From positions 1 to 64,000 of the forward strand of contig OX388313.1 in assembly GCA_947579605.1 (NCBI GenBank): a DNA stretch of 64,000 nt, written 5' to 3'. Positions 21,806-32,223 of this stretch are shown here, in pieces. The position numbers were made by a program, and so were the translations under genes. Source of the DNA: Athripsodes cinereus (taxonomy: Eukaryota; Arthropoda; Insecta; Trichoptera; Leptoceridae). Positions within the stretch are counted from its first letter, which is position 1; the number at the start of each line of letters is the position of its first letter. The notes under the pieces were generated by a model. It had not been told where the DNA came from. It saw nothing but the letters and a program-made list of their open reading frames with translations, and did not search any database.

Positions 21806-23762
21806 CTGTGATGACCCTACCTAATTTAAACCATTCTAAGCTCCGAATTTGCAACATCCTAGCTTCTAAAACTGTACCTACTGTAATAATTGATTCCCAA
21901 ACTAGAATTGACAACCTTATCCGACTAGCTAAGAATTGTATGAATTTTCGCATTGTTGCAAACATACGTACGAAATATCGCGTTCCTAATTAAAGTAATT
22001 AACGAATTTTGGCCTTTCGTGATCGTCTAAATTTATCTATTAACTATTTTCGTAGATTTGGACCCAGTACATTCTGTTTCGACAATAATATTACCTACGT
22101 TGTGAATTTTTAAAACGCAATAATAAGTCACCTGAAATATACATTTCAATAATCAAAAAAGAACAACAAGAATCACAAAATCAATAAAACAATTTAAGCA
22201 TGAATTTTACATGTTAACTCTGATATCAATTTTGACGTTAGATCACTTACCTTGAGATACTGTAAAATAACATAATAAAAGTAGAGCATAGTAAAATTTA
22301 TTGTAAAAACATAACAAAATATAACATAACAAATCATCATAAAATCATCATAGAACATAGTAAAATTTATTGTAAAAACATAACAAAATATAACATAACA
22401 AATCATCATAAAATAAAATCCATATAATTATTGGGGATGTTGTATGGTAACTGGTTGCCGATCCATGATCCTACATAAGATAACCATTTCATAGTACCTA
22501 TATCCAATACATGTGTTTTCTACAATATACCTACTAATTCGATTCGTAAAAGGACAGTGGCGCACCTAAGGACATTATTTTATTATTTTTAAATATTAAT
22601 TAAATTTCAACACAATTGCTATGACATCATTTTCAGAGACTAACCACCATGTGTTAATAATGCATAGAAAACATTCTGTGTCCATGCTAAAGGAGCGCCG
22701 CCTTCGCTCCTTCACGTCTCAAACTCGCCATGCCGCATTTTGAGCCCGAGTGCACTACACTACACCCGAATATATAAAACAATATGTAGTATATATACTC
22801 AGTAGGACATGCAGCTATATATAATGAGAATAATTATAAATATATGTTAAGAAGCTTTGTCTAAAACCCTGGCGGGAAACAGGGAAAGACCCGTATTGAC
22901 CCTTGTCTCGAAAGCTGAATCGAAGAGATGGGAGCAGGGCTTGCTTACGGCTTGTGAGGCCCACCTACGTTTCGAAGCAGGATAAGGACTGGAATTGTTA
23001 GTATATAATATATTTCTACAAAGCACATAATACGTCTCGTGCATAATTGTATAATAATAATGATAAATATGTGGTTACAAATAGATCACACCCACGCTAC
23101 AGATACAAGGTAGCTAGTCAAGCGTCGATAGGCAGAAGGGATCCATATCCATTAGGTAAATCTCGTGATAGATTTAGCTATTTGAGATCATTTATGGTGA
23201 GGAGAATTTAGGAATCGTGTTAGTCAAATAATAATATATATTAAGACCAATAAATACATAAATATTACTTATGATTAGTGTCATGCAAAATGTCAAATTT
23301 GTTCCTTCCATGATATCGCAGCAATTACAGCATGTTGAATAAGTAGAAAAATCCAGTAAGTTCGTAGAATATAAATGACAAAATATGTAATTCAATAAAT
23401 AAGTTAATAATATCCTGCTCAACATACAACTCCTCTCCAAACTACATAATCCTTCGTTATGGTAAAATAAATTAAATATAATATTAGGTAGATCGGTACG
23501 CCACTGCCATCGGTCTAGTTTTAGGTGTGTCGAACGGCGCTATATTATATCAGTCACAGGTATATACATACATACAATAATACTGAAAATAGGCATAATA
23601 TAACACATAATTCCTTTGTTTTCAAAATCTGTAAAAATAAATTCCTTGTGTTCGACGACGACTGCTTTGTAGGCAACAATATCCTCCTAAGTATAACGAC
23701 ACCTAGATATAAATAAGACAATAATATTTAAACACTTAGCTTTGCTGCTGGCAGGATCACTG
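21806..23762. other. No gene seen; short tandem duplication inside
   Basis: Mostly AT-rich. A 69-bp direct duplication lies at about 22286-22423 (CATAGTAAAATTTATTGTAA units). A GC-richer patch at 22690-22745 and another at 22860-22985 carry no convincing gene. The right end ran continuously into 25576 before LINE B inserted. Confidence 0.65.
22286..22423. repeat. 69-bp tandem duplication, two copies
   Basis: Two near-identical units, each with GTAAAATTTATTGTAAAAAC and ATAACATAACAAATCATCAT. Because 69 is divisible by three, one frame shows a repeated 23-residue pattern, which is a by-product and not a gene. Confidence 0.85.
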
Positions 23763-23776
23763 AATCTGGTATTTAA

Positions 23777-25561
23777 CATACATCCATACCATCACGCCGC
23801 TTCCCTCGCGGGGTAGGCAGAAAGGATCGAGCGCCACTTCCTTTTATCCTTGCATACATCTTTCGCTTCCGTCACTGTCATACAATTCCTCATGCATGCT
23901 CTCCTGTTCAACGTGCTCAACACGTGACCGTCCTGTAGGATTTGATTTAAATGATCTTGCCATTTAATCCTAGGACGTCCACGTCTCCGAGCACCATTCC
24001 TCTCAGCCAAATTTATCTTCTTAGTCATTCTGTCCTCATTCATTCTTTCCACGTGCCCAAACCATCTTAATTTATTTACATTCATCCTTGTTATTACACC
24101 AACTTTCATTCCACATTCCTTTCGTATATCACTGTTACGCACACGATCTCTCAGACTTTTACCACACATCCTTCTCAACGATCTCATTTCCACTGCATTT
24201 ATGCCATTTTCATCCTTCTTTAACCATGTCCACGTCTCACTTGCATACATAAGTGTTGGCACTAAGATAGCAGAGTGCACCAACCTTTTAGCTGTGGTGG
24301 ATATGTTCTATTTGCAATTATTGGTCGGATTGCACCATTTACCTTATTGCCAGCAACTTTTCTCCTTTCAATATCGCTTTCACACTTCCCATCTCTCGTG
24401 AACAAACTACCTAAGTACACACATTCGTCAACTTGCTCTAACACTTCGTTGTCAATCATTATCTGGCATACTGTTCTCTCACTTCCTCTTTCAAACACCA
24501 TGATTTTTGTCTTTTTTGCATTCATTCTCAATCCATTAATCGCACAATTTTCATACACACACGTCATCATTCGCTGTAGATCACTTTCACTTTCAGCCAT
24601 CAATACCAAATCATCGGCAAACATTAACGCTCTTACATTCATCCCATTCATATCAACACCTACATTCATTTCTTTCAATGGACGAATACAATAATCAATG
24701 TATAGGTTAAAAAGCCATGGCGACATCACGCACCCTTGTTTTACTCCTTTTGTCAGTGTGAACCATTCCGACAGGTTATTGTTCACTCTAACACACGCGG
24801 AACTTCCTGTATATAGGGACGCAATGGCGCGAATTAGCCGACTACCCACCCCACACATTGATAGTACTTGCCACATTTTCTCACGATCTACTCTATCATA
24901 AGCCTTTTCTAGATCAACAAACGCGTAGAAAAGCTTCTGGTGTTTCTCCAGGAGCTTCTCTGTCACCATTCGCAGGGAGAAGATCTGGTCCACACACCCT
25001 CTACCACTCTGAAAGGCACCTTGCACATCCCATACATTCGTCTCAGTTACTTTTCGAACTCTTTCAATCAATATTCTTGCATACAGTTTCCCCACCGAGC
25101 TCAGCAGACTGATAGCCCGATAACTCCCGCATTCTAGTCTTGACCCCTTTCCTTTGTATAGAGGGCATATCACAGCTTTTCGCCAGTCTTCTGGCGTGCA
25201 ACCTTCCCTCCAACACTGGTTAAAGAGTGCATGACACCATTCGAGAGTCCTCAGCCCACTCAGACTGATGAATTCCGTAGAGATCTTATCATACCCAACC
25301 GCTTTGCCATTCTTCGATTTCTTCAATGCATTCTTAACCTCATCCATAGTTATTTCTTCATCCCTTGTTTCATTCGCATTTTCCCTTTCACTATTCTGGC
25401 TTGGATATTCGCCTCCACTTTCAAACAGCTCCTCAAAATATTCTTTCCATCTATTCACAACGTCAACACCATTCATTAACATACATCCCTCTTTATTTCT
25501 AATCGCATTCATACTATTCATCTCATTGTTGCTTCTTTTACGCTTAACTTCTTTCCAAAAC
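23777..25561 (-). mobile_element. RTE-like LINE, copy B, 5'-truncated, 14-bp TSD
   Basis: The 14-mer AATCTGGTATTTAA occurs at 23763-23776 and 25562-25575, exactly at both edges. The element is on the minus strand, 3' end at the left starting CATACATCCATACCATCACG. It is truncated just inside the linker before reverse transcriptase (FWKEVKRKR), so the endonuclease is missing. It is closely related to copies A and C. Confidence 0.92.
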
Positions 25562-25563
25562 AA
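23792..25563 (-). pseudogene. LINE reverse transcriptase, copy B, one frameshift
   Basis: The frame from 25563 to about 24300 encodes linker and reverse transcriptase: GKAVGYDKIS, PEDWRKAVICPLYKGKG, YRAISLLSS, FYAFVDLEKAYDRVD, KGVKQGCVMSPWLFNLYID and FADDLVLMAESESD. A single-base loss near 24300, in the codons after the IRPIIAN motif, shifts the frame. The C-terminal tail continues in another frame (24283-23792: ASETWTWLKKDENG, WFGHVERMNEDRM, RRRGRPRIKW). Apart from this and the 5' truncation the coding sequence is clean, so it is younger than copy A. Confidence 0.88.
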
Positions 25564-25984
25564 TCTGGTATTTAATACAATTATTAATTAGGATGTAAAA
25601 TCTTATCTCCACTTTGTACGTGAATATCACTCCAAAATCATAAATATACTTTGGTTGTGTCCAACAATTAATTATTCTATAATCAATAAATTCCATCACT
25701 GCTTTTAGAACTAATATGGGTACAACATAATCTCTTAAGAATTCGAAACGAACTGCCATGAGTCATATCTACTCCCTCTTCAGATCCTGAAAATGTCGAC
25801 CCAAAGCAACTAAAAAAAACTACATCTATCTCTCCCTGACACACACCGAAAATATACCTGTTTTATGAAATACTTACATAGATAGCTTGTCATCCACTTG
25901 AAATTAAACTTAGTTTCATCCTTTTATTAATTACCTACTACAAATATTCGATCTAGGTATAACAAAATAATATTTACAGTCTTG

Positions 25985-26345
25985 TATATATTCAATTCAT
26001 CACACATACATACAAACGGACTCAAATATTTATGTGTGTATTATTATCACTATTATCTGAAATAGTATATTACAAGTTAGGAGTTTTTATGATGTGCAAG
26101 CATGATGTTTTAAAACCAAAATAATCTCCAAGCTTTAAGTTTGAGTTTTGTTGTATTTTTTATCACTTCCATTTGAAATTAATTCAATATAATGAAAATG
26201 TTTTGTCTACGACTTCGGCAATCAGGAAGTCAAATTATCAAACATTACTTCAGTAAATTTCATTAAAATGTTGATATCTTTGTCAATAAATAAGATATTT
26301 GAAATATTTTTGGCCTGAGTCTGTGATTATCTATAGAGTTTATTA
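25985..26345 (-). repeat. Repeat X fragment, copy 3
   Basis: This matches the first part of repeat X copy 1 in opposite orientation (GACTCAAATATTTATGTGTG against 7625-7650; ATTTCATTAAAATG... and TTGATATCTTTGTCAATAAA against 7770-7810). The tandem array and the 3' end are missing. Confidence 0.5.
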
Positions 26346-26748
26346 TTCAACATGCCTTTCCTAAATTAGGGACAGTGCCAATTCCCACAAATACTAAGAA
26401 ATAATAAAGGTCTACTATATTTTTGAAATCTGAGGCTTAAAAGCATTTCAAAATAAGTCAAAATTTTCATCTTTCCACACAAAGCATAAAGGGAACATTA
26501 AAATAGAAGGACATGACATACCTTCTCCTTTTTTGTAATTAAGATACTTTGCAAAAATATAAATCATGTTATCATTTACCAGAACGTAATCATTGCAAAA
26601 AAATAATGGATACTCACCTATTTTTTCTTAATTTCCTATTCAACTACATATTTTATAAAACATCATAGGAAAAGTGAAAGTTTTATTATGTTAATTCATT
26701 TATTGCATCAAAAATTCATAAAACAACTACTCGATCAACCTTCAAGAT

Positions 26749-26960
26749 TTTCCTGGGAACGAAGAGAAGAGAATACAGTCTTTTCCGTTCAGATTCTTTG
26801 CAATGATTGTGTCACTTCTTCCCACGACATTCCTAAAGCCATAATGCCGTCGTCGTTAATTTATTTTTAATTTAATTTATAATTTCTTAATCATGTGAAA
26901 AGGGGGCATCCAGTCGCAATCCTTTCGGATGACCGTTTTGGTGTTTCTGCAAAAAAATAT
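26749..26960 (-). pseudogene. LINE family D fragment, copy 3, diverged
   Basis: Plus-strand blocks CAATGATTGTGTCACTTCTT and CCACGACATTCCT line up in order with D copy 1 at 9440-9475, but many substitutions and small gaps destroy the reading frame. Assigned by pattern matching only. Confidence 0.5.
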
Positions 26961-29900
26961 AATGTTAACTCTTTAGTAACAAAAATGTAAAGCAGATTTA
27001 ATAGATTATATTTAGTAGAAAACATAAATTAATTCTCACCTGGGGCCGTAGACAAACCGTACTTAGCGATCGTCTACTGGCGAACTTTTCGACAATCTAC
27101 CTACATGTACCGTATAATTATGCGTTATTGTTGTAATATTATTGACGAAAATTCGTTTGTAGTCGATCGCCAAGTGCATGTTTGTCTAGGGGTCCTGATG
27201 TTAAATTAAATATTGAACGTACTTTTTGACATATCGTTCATTGATCACCATTTTGGAATGTTATAATGACACAAATAATTGCCAGATGAATATTCAAATT
27301 CAAATATATTTATTAATTGATAATTACACAATTTACAACAACAATCATTTACTTATAATTATACAGTAAGCAAAACAATTCATTCCCTCAAATATGAGCA
27401 GAGCTCGTGCTTTGAGGGATGAGGGATGAGTAAATAATCCAATTTAAAAATATTAAGCACGTGCTAATTGAAAAGCCAAAAACAATATGTTATTGAGGGA
27501 TGAATAACATATTGTTTTTGGCTTTTCAATTAGCACGTGCTTAATATTTTTAAATTGGATTATTTACTCAAAAAATATTTTAAATGTGTTTATTTGCATG
27601 AAGTTAAAAAAAATCTGATTGTGCTTATTTTTTACAAATTAATCATAAATATTTTTAGTACTTTTCATAATTATATTTTATATGGCAATTATAATATGAT
27701 ACACAATTTTGGCGGTAAAGAATATTTTCTTACCCTTTCAAACTGACGTAAAAAACGTATTTTTTATTTCATTCACACTTTTTTTTACACTCTTTTTTGC
27801 TGTTTTTCTCGCTTCTCAAAGAGAAAGTACGGCATTTTGTGGGTTTTTATTTCAAATAGATACCTCATCTTGTAATGGTCAGGTCAATGGAACGCAAATT
27901 CCTTGAAATGGGAGAGTATAGCCCGGTGAAAGTTTAGTACGTAAATTTGAAAATCAGATTTATATAAATAGATTATGTAAGTATATAAAACAATGCACAC
28001 TAACTACTTACAGATATGATTGTGTGTTAAGAAAGTATATGTTACATTATTATATACCTAAATAAATACTTTAAAATAAATAAAATAATTAATATGGGTG
28101 TTACTTGGACTCATATTAAAATTTGCTATAAAAATATCTCTTACCAATGATTCACGTAGCTTATCAAACTCGCATAAATTACTTAGGTTTTATAGTTCAG
28201 TTACAAATGTTACAAGACTCTCTCCTTCTTTCTGCCGTCGAGTGAAAAATGTGTTTCTTAACCTTCGCCTTACTGAAATCAAAAACTTACGCGCGCTCCT
28301 AACATGTGTAGTGACTACCTACACATTTTCAAATAAGCTGTTTAAGATAGAAAAAATAGGAATAATCATAGCCAAACCATTCGGACAGTTATAAGTAAAG
28401 TATTGTATATGTGTATTGTATAGGAAATCATAAAAATATATAAATTATTGCTGAAAACGTGAAAAAATAACATTATCTAGCGCTCATGAACCTAGCGAGA
28501 AGACAACTCATTATGAATAGCGAAGGCCAACTGACGGCTGACCGCACGCATAGCGACGCATTGTGCAATCGGCATTCATCGGCAATCATCGGCCGATGGT
28601 CCAACATATGTACATTTGCGTAAACTGCAGTGGTTGCAAACTATTTAATATGTTATTTAATTAATTTATTTATTGTTATACAATTATAATGTAACAGAAT
28701 TAATATCAAAATTAACTATAATAAAGAAAAAGAAGAAGAGCGCTTCAGTAAAATATTTAATATTTGTCTTTGGATTTCATTGCGGAAATGGTGCGGTATG
28801 TGTGACAAACTTCATTCGAGTCTACAAAAAACGTGCCGTGACGTAGTGCTCGCAATGAGAGAGATAGCTAATAATTAATCTATTTAATTGGGGTTAACCC
28901 AAAAAGAGATCTCTTTATACGTCTGACGGCGAAGCAGTAATCATTAGTTAAGGTCATGGTACCTATGTGATAATTTTTCATCTCCCATGTGGAGTGTTAC
29001 GTTTTAAAGATCAAATATTATCAAGTTGTGTCGCACAATGGCGATCACTAAGTCAAATTTAAAATGAAGTTAAAATAATATTGTGAACAAAGTTATTTGC
29101 GGCAAGCGAGGGTTTAAATTATATACCGCTAAAAATGAAGAAGCGGTAAATATCCAGGGGTTAGAGTTCAGGAGTCTTTTAATATTCATTGAAATGACTG
29201 ACACCATGTGCTCAAGATAAAATAGAATGATACAACCGTAAGCAGATGAATCTAGGATGGTTAATCTATAGGATTAATGGATGTTAACCACACGAGCGAG
29301 GACATTGTGATGTCAAAATCGTGGATCGTCTACACAATCAACCTAGTCTTATATTTGATTAAAGTCATCCCGAAATCAACAGGTCACACTTTCATTTTAT
29401 TATTAGTATGTAAGGTTAATTCAGATATAGGTATATAGTTAGACCTAAAGGTCAAGTTGAAGTGTACTTAGATATAATTGTGATGAAGGATATACAAAAA
29501 GTTGATAGCCATGTAGTAATTTAGTTAAAAATTGATAACAATGTTTTGAAAACCATTTGTCCGCTATCATCGCATAGTGGGAGTGGAATAAAGATTTTTA
29601 TTTAAAACTTTCTTTGAATTCATTCAATACTTCCATGATGAATGTGGAGCATTCAATAAGACCACGTGACATTAATTAAACAATGACAATGTCATATAAA
29701 ACTTTAGTTACTTTTCAGATTTAGTAATGGTTAATTATCAAATTGGAGGTGGAAATAATCCACGCAATTGAGATTAATATGTAATGAATGGGGTCTCATT
29801 GAATTTCCAATTCAAGCTCTACCGAATGAGAAAAATAAAAACTGCCACAATAAAGACAATCAATGCATAGAAAATGGATTATCCAACCTGTTCTAGGATT

Positions 29901-30235
29901 TAGCTAAGACAAAATATATGTATGTAGAGTGTACACATATCAAGATTATAATCAAAGTAAATAAAAAATTAAAGTATAACCAGCACATATAATAGTCCAT
30001 ACAACAGTTAAAAAAAAAGAACAGGCAACTTACAAGCTTACAGATAAAAAAATGATTTACAGAAAATAGATAAAATTAAAAATCATTTAAACTGTAAAAG
30101 TTATAAGCAGTAATAGATGCAATAAGATGAATAATTTTATAACTTAGTTCTAAATGTCTCTCGAAGAATCCGCACTTTAATTAACTCTTAAATAAATTAT
30201 TTATTTCACAATTAATGATTCTGGATATAATGTAA
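26961..30235. other. No gene seen apart from a palindrome
   Basis: AT-rich DNA with no recognisable protein on either strand. Apart from the inverted repeat at 27428-27569 I see nothing to annotate. A small ORF near 28098-28394 shows no familiar motif and I do not accept it. Confidence 0.6.
27428..27569. repeat. Perfect palindrome, 67-bp arms, 8-base spacer
   Basis: Left arm 27428-27494, spacer GAGGGATG (27495-27502), right arm 27503-27569; I found no mismatch between the arms. The spacer repeats the sequence just left of the arm (GAGGGATG tandem copies at 27413-27428), as expected if a polymerase copied back from the opposite strand. Confidence 0.93.
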
Positions 30236-30500
30236 CTCAAAAATTAGATTCACCGGTAAATTCATATAGTAAAATTCATAAATCTATTATAATATAAAAT
30301 ACATGGAATATTGTAAAAAAAAATTGAACGCAGATATTTCAGGCACGATGGTGGTATTTTGAACCTGCGTTTTGAGCCTAATACTTTGATATCCTGTATA
30401 TCTGGAATTTTTCGCGGCATTAGACTGTTAAGTTTTTGTATGATCATGACTGATAATATGGAGACTTATCTGGTTGTATAATGCTGAGAAGTGTGGATGG
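30236..30500 (+). pseudogene. 3' fragment of a REL-endonuclease LINE
   Basis: This matches 55190-55475 in the same orientation over about 260 bases, including GCAGATATTTCAGGCACGAT-like and CATTAGACTGTTAAGTTTTT segments. The first 100 bases keep a diverged end of the protein (about SPVNSYSKIHKSI, then KK stop). The larger copy at 54490-55475 gives the family identity. Confidence 0.6.
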
Positions 30501-30733
30501 CCATTCCGCCGCCGCGTAAAAAAATAATATTATTACATATTTGATATTAATAAAACACTGTTTTACTTTTCACTATTAATTTATTATTACTCAAGCGCTT
30601 TCGTCAAGTTAGCTTGACATTTTCAAGAGAACTAATTACAAGAATTTTTTTTCTCAAAGTCACATGCAACAACAACATTTTTTATATGTAGGTACCTAAA
30701 AACAGAAAAAAAGGGGTAAGGAAGTAAGAGTAG
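30501..30733 (-). other. Penelope-like element 3' region
   Basis: Non-coding tail downstream of the Penelope-like reading frame. On the minus strand 30618-30599 forms a stem GTCAAG / CTTGAC with a four-base loop, directly followed by GAAA. This recalls stem II of the hammerhead ribozymes found in Penelope terminal repeats, but the CTGATGA core block is not present in canonical form. Confidence 0.4.
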
Positions 30734-32023
30734 TTAAGACAATGGTGGATGAACAATTGGTTTCAACAATGGTGATGAATGGGGTATTTGAATATTTACT
30801 ATATTTTTAATATTTCTATGTATTTCCAATGTTTCCAAAGCAATTAATTTTCTAAACCGGTTTTCTGAATGTAGGACCCTTACACTATTCACATCAAAAT
30901 TGTGATTATGACTAATGCAATGATCCGCCATCTCCGAACAATTAGATAAACCCCTAAGTGCTCTGGAATGTTCTTTGATACGAGTGTCTATCGATCGACT
31001 GGTCTGTCCGACATATTTGGCATCACAATCATTGCAATCAATACAATAGACACCGCTGCTATTAATTATATTGTTACGGTCCTTATTATTAAAAAGAAGT
31101 TTGCTTAAATTGTTGTTGGTGTAAAATGCTGGATTAAAATATGGTTTTGTAATATTATTTACTTTTTCAGTCAAACTATTGACGTACAAAATCTTTCTCC
31201 AATTCTTATCACTATCTTTTACAATGGGTGCATACAAATATCTATGAATCATTATTTTATTCTGTTTCTTTAATAACAACGTCTCAATCATTTCCACATT
31301 GTATCCGTTATTTTTGGCTATACATTTGATTATATTTAGTTCTGAAGAAAATTCATCTTGTTCTAAAGGGATATTTAAGAGTCTATGTAACATTGAGTGA
31401 AAAGCAGACATCTTATGACTAATATGGTGATTTGAAGATGCGTGAATGATATTATCCGTATAAGTGGGTTTTCTATATATGCCAAACTTAAATTTATTAT
31501 CACATATCATTATCTTTAAGTCTAAAAAATTAAGAATATTATTTGATCCAATTTCTAAAGTGAATTGCAGGTTAGGATTTATTGAGTTCATAAAATTAAC
31601 AAACATATCAAGCTGTCTATGGGTACCTGTCCAAACACACAAAATATCATCCACATATCTGAAATAATTAAAAACAAACTTTAGCAAGTAATTATTTGAC
31701 GAGAATAATATCCTTTCAAATTCATCCATATAGATCTCCGATAAGATAGGACTCAATTGGTTACCCATTGGTAAGGCATCTAAGATTTTATAAAATTTAT
31801 CGTTGAACTTGAAATAATTCTGCTCCATGCAAATTTGTAAAAGATTTAATAGACGTTGCTTTTTAACATTATCAATGTTCAATTCATCCAATTTATTCTT
31901 CACCAGTACAATAACTTCAGACACAGGCACATTAGTAAACAGATTCTTCACATCAAAAGAAACAAGTAAACAATTCTTTGGAGGAACAACACTAGTAAGT
32001 TTTTTAGCTAGGTCAATGGAATT
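30734..32023 (-). CDS. Penelope-like element: reverse transcriptase plus GIY-YIG, cut by gap
   Basis: The frame is open on the minus strand from the gap edge (32023) to a stop at 30734, so the N-terminus lies in the gap. Visible parts: SFDVKNLFTNVPV (motif A, with its Asp), ALPMGNQLSPILSEIYMDEFE (motif B), FRYVDDIL (motif C, VDD catalytic pair), IYRKPTYTDNIIHASSNHH, and a C-terminal GIY-YIG-type nuclease starting GVYCIDCNDCDAKYVGQTSRS followed by RIKEHSRAL. This is the domain order of canonical Penelope elements, which copy RNA and cut target DNA with the GIY-YIG domain. No stops in the visible 430 codons, so it may be recent. Some Penelope relatives in other animals sit at telomeres, but those lack GIY-YIG; this one has it. 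Confidence 0.9.
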   Translation of the reverse strand, partial: NSIDLAKKLTSVVPPKNCLLVSFDVKNLFTNVPVSEVIVLVKNKLDELNIDNVKKQRLLNLLQICMEQNYFKFNDKFYKILDALPMGNQLSPILSEIYMDEFERILFSSNNYLLKFVFNYFRYVDDILCVWTGTHRQLDMFVNFMNSINPNLQFTLEIGSNNILNFLDLKIMICDNKFKFGIYRKPTYTDNIIHASSNHHISHKMSAFHSMLHRLLNIPLEQDEFSSELNIIKCIAKNNGYNVEMIETLLLKKQNKIMIHRYLYAPIVKDSDKNWRKILYVNSLTEKVNNITKPYFNPAFYTNNNLSKLLFNNKDRNNIINSSGVYCIDCNDCDAKYVGQTSRSIDTRIKEHSRALRGLSNCSEMADHCISHNHNFDVNSVRVLHSENRFRKLIALETLEIHRNIKNIVNIQIPHSSPLLKPIVHPPLS

Positions 32024-32223
32024 NNNNNNNNNNNNNNNNNNNNNNNNNNNNNNNNNNNNNNNNNNNNNNNNNNNNNNNNNNNNNNNNNNNNNNNNNNNNN
32101 NNNNNNNNNNNNNNNNNNNNNNNNNNNNNNNNNNNNNNNNNNNNNNNNNNNNNNNNNNNNNNNNNNNNNNNNNNNNNNNNNNNNNNNNNNNNNNNNNNNN
32201 NNNNNNNNNNNNNNNNNNNNNNN
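32024..32223. other. Assembly gap (200 N)
   Basis: Exactly 200 N bases, a placeholder length often used when contigs are scaffolded without size information. It separates an open Penelope-like frame from the telomeric repeat array. Confidence 0.99.

Noticed and set aside
22194..22409. Minus-strand frame with a repeated 23-residue pattern
   Set aside because: By-product of a 69-bp AT-rich duplication.
28098..28394. 98-codon plus-strand ORF
   Set aside because: No recognisable motif, no homologue seen in the window, AT-rich surroundings.
30590..30618. A full hammerhead ribozyme call in the Penelope 3' region
   Set aside because: Only a stem and the GAAA block are visible; the CTGATGA core is not canonical, so it is kept only as a question.
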